33,031 nt of DNA from Oscillospiraceae bacterium. GTDB taxonomy: Bacteria > Bacillota > Clostridia > Oscillospirales > Oscillospiraceae. The notes under the pieces were generated by a model. It ran no database searches. It had not been told where the DNA came from and was given only the letters and a program-made list of their open reading frames with translations. This document shows, in pieces, positions 32,937 through 33,031 of the stretch; positions within the stretch are counted from its first letter, which is position 1; every line of letters begins with the position of its first letter. The stretch is taken from positions 1-33,031 of the forward strand of contig JAHHRS010000019.1 of the NCBI GenBank assembly GCA_020025675.1, given 5' to 3'. A program made the position numbers and the translations under genes.

Positions 32937-33031
32937 TTACTTTTTACTCGCTTCTGCATGTTTCACAATATCGCCCACACCGTCTAAAACAATGCTGGGT
33001 CTGTATGCATAAGTATTAAGTGTTTCGGGAG
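32937..33031 (-). CDS. C-terminal end of a gene running off the right edge
   Basis: The minus strand encodes 31 residues ending ...TYAYRPSIVLDGVGDIVKH then AEASKK and a TAA stop at 32937-32939. The frame is open to the window edge and the stop sits next to the shared terminator, so this is a real gene end. The pattern R-P-S-I-V-L-D-G-V-G-D-I-V is reminiscent of the end of NagD-type HAD phosphatases (RPDYVLDSVADL), but this is a weak call from 31 residues. Confidence 0.6.
   Translation of the reverse strand, partial: PETLNTYAYRPSIVLDGVGDIVKHAEASKK

Noticed and set aside
32959..32975. TGTTTCAC at the right edge as a possible fourth parS
   Set aside because: Only one half-site is present; the following bases (AATATCGC) do not continue the palindrome, and it lies inside a coding end.

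Overview
The window is chromosomal DNA around the replication origin of a spore-forming Gram-positive bacterium of the Clostridia (Bacillota). Three things support this: AGGAGG-type ribosome binding sites and TTGACA/TATAAT promoters; sporulation and germination genes (a GerA-type receptor operon and the germination protease gpr); and the order dnaA-dnaN-yaaA-recF-remB-gyrB-gyrA. The GyrB and GyrA active-site regions look like those of gut Oscillospirales-type Clostridia, but I cannot fix the order or genus from sequence alone.

Layout. 1-206: two minus-strand promoters in tandem, one a perfect consensus, reading out of the left edge into what looks like an rRNA operon leader. 264-4076: a plus-strand GerA-type receptor operon (A, C, B subunits), closed by a bidirectional terminator. 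4106-8910: minus-strand mfd followed by a parvulin-type foldase. 9033-19461: a tight minus-strand string of ten genes: dnaN, yaaA, recF, remB, gyrB, gyrA, a SHOCT-like membrane protein, rnhA, an ABC exporter and a GNAT acetyltransferase. 19462-19702: the dnaA-dnaN spacer, which carries a DnaA box, a DnaA-trio and an AT-rich unwinding region, so it is the likely oriC. 19703-25346: dnaA, serS, parB, parA and gpr, all minus strand, with three parS sites in the parA-gpr gap. From 25.5 kb the genes are mainly plus strand: rpsT, a lipid kinase, asnS and a membrane-anchored phosphodiester-glycosidase-domain protein. A minus-strand M14 peptidase follows. Then comes a sugar-ABC ATPase gene with a long structured leader and, at the right edge, the end of a minus-strand gene.

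How the parts fit. DnaA, the origin, the beta clamp, RecF and gyrase form the initiation and early replication module, and ParA/ParB/parS segregates the newly copied origin. Two translation genes (serS, rpsT) and the presumed rrn operon sit near the origin, where gene dosage is highest in fast growth. GerA and Gpr act in spore germination, and the M14 enzyme may act on spore or vegetative peptidoglycan.

Most promising for follow-up: the compact origin with a five-repeat DnaA-trio; the three-site parS cluster abutting the parA promoter; the roughly 200-nt structured leader with a short internal reading frame before the MsmX-type ATPase; a charged, lysine-rich insertion in that ATPase; and unusual residues at the quinolone-interaction positions of both gyrase subunits. 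No tRNA, CRISPR array, insertion sequence or prophage was seen.
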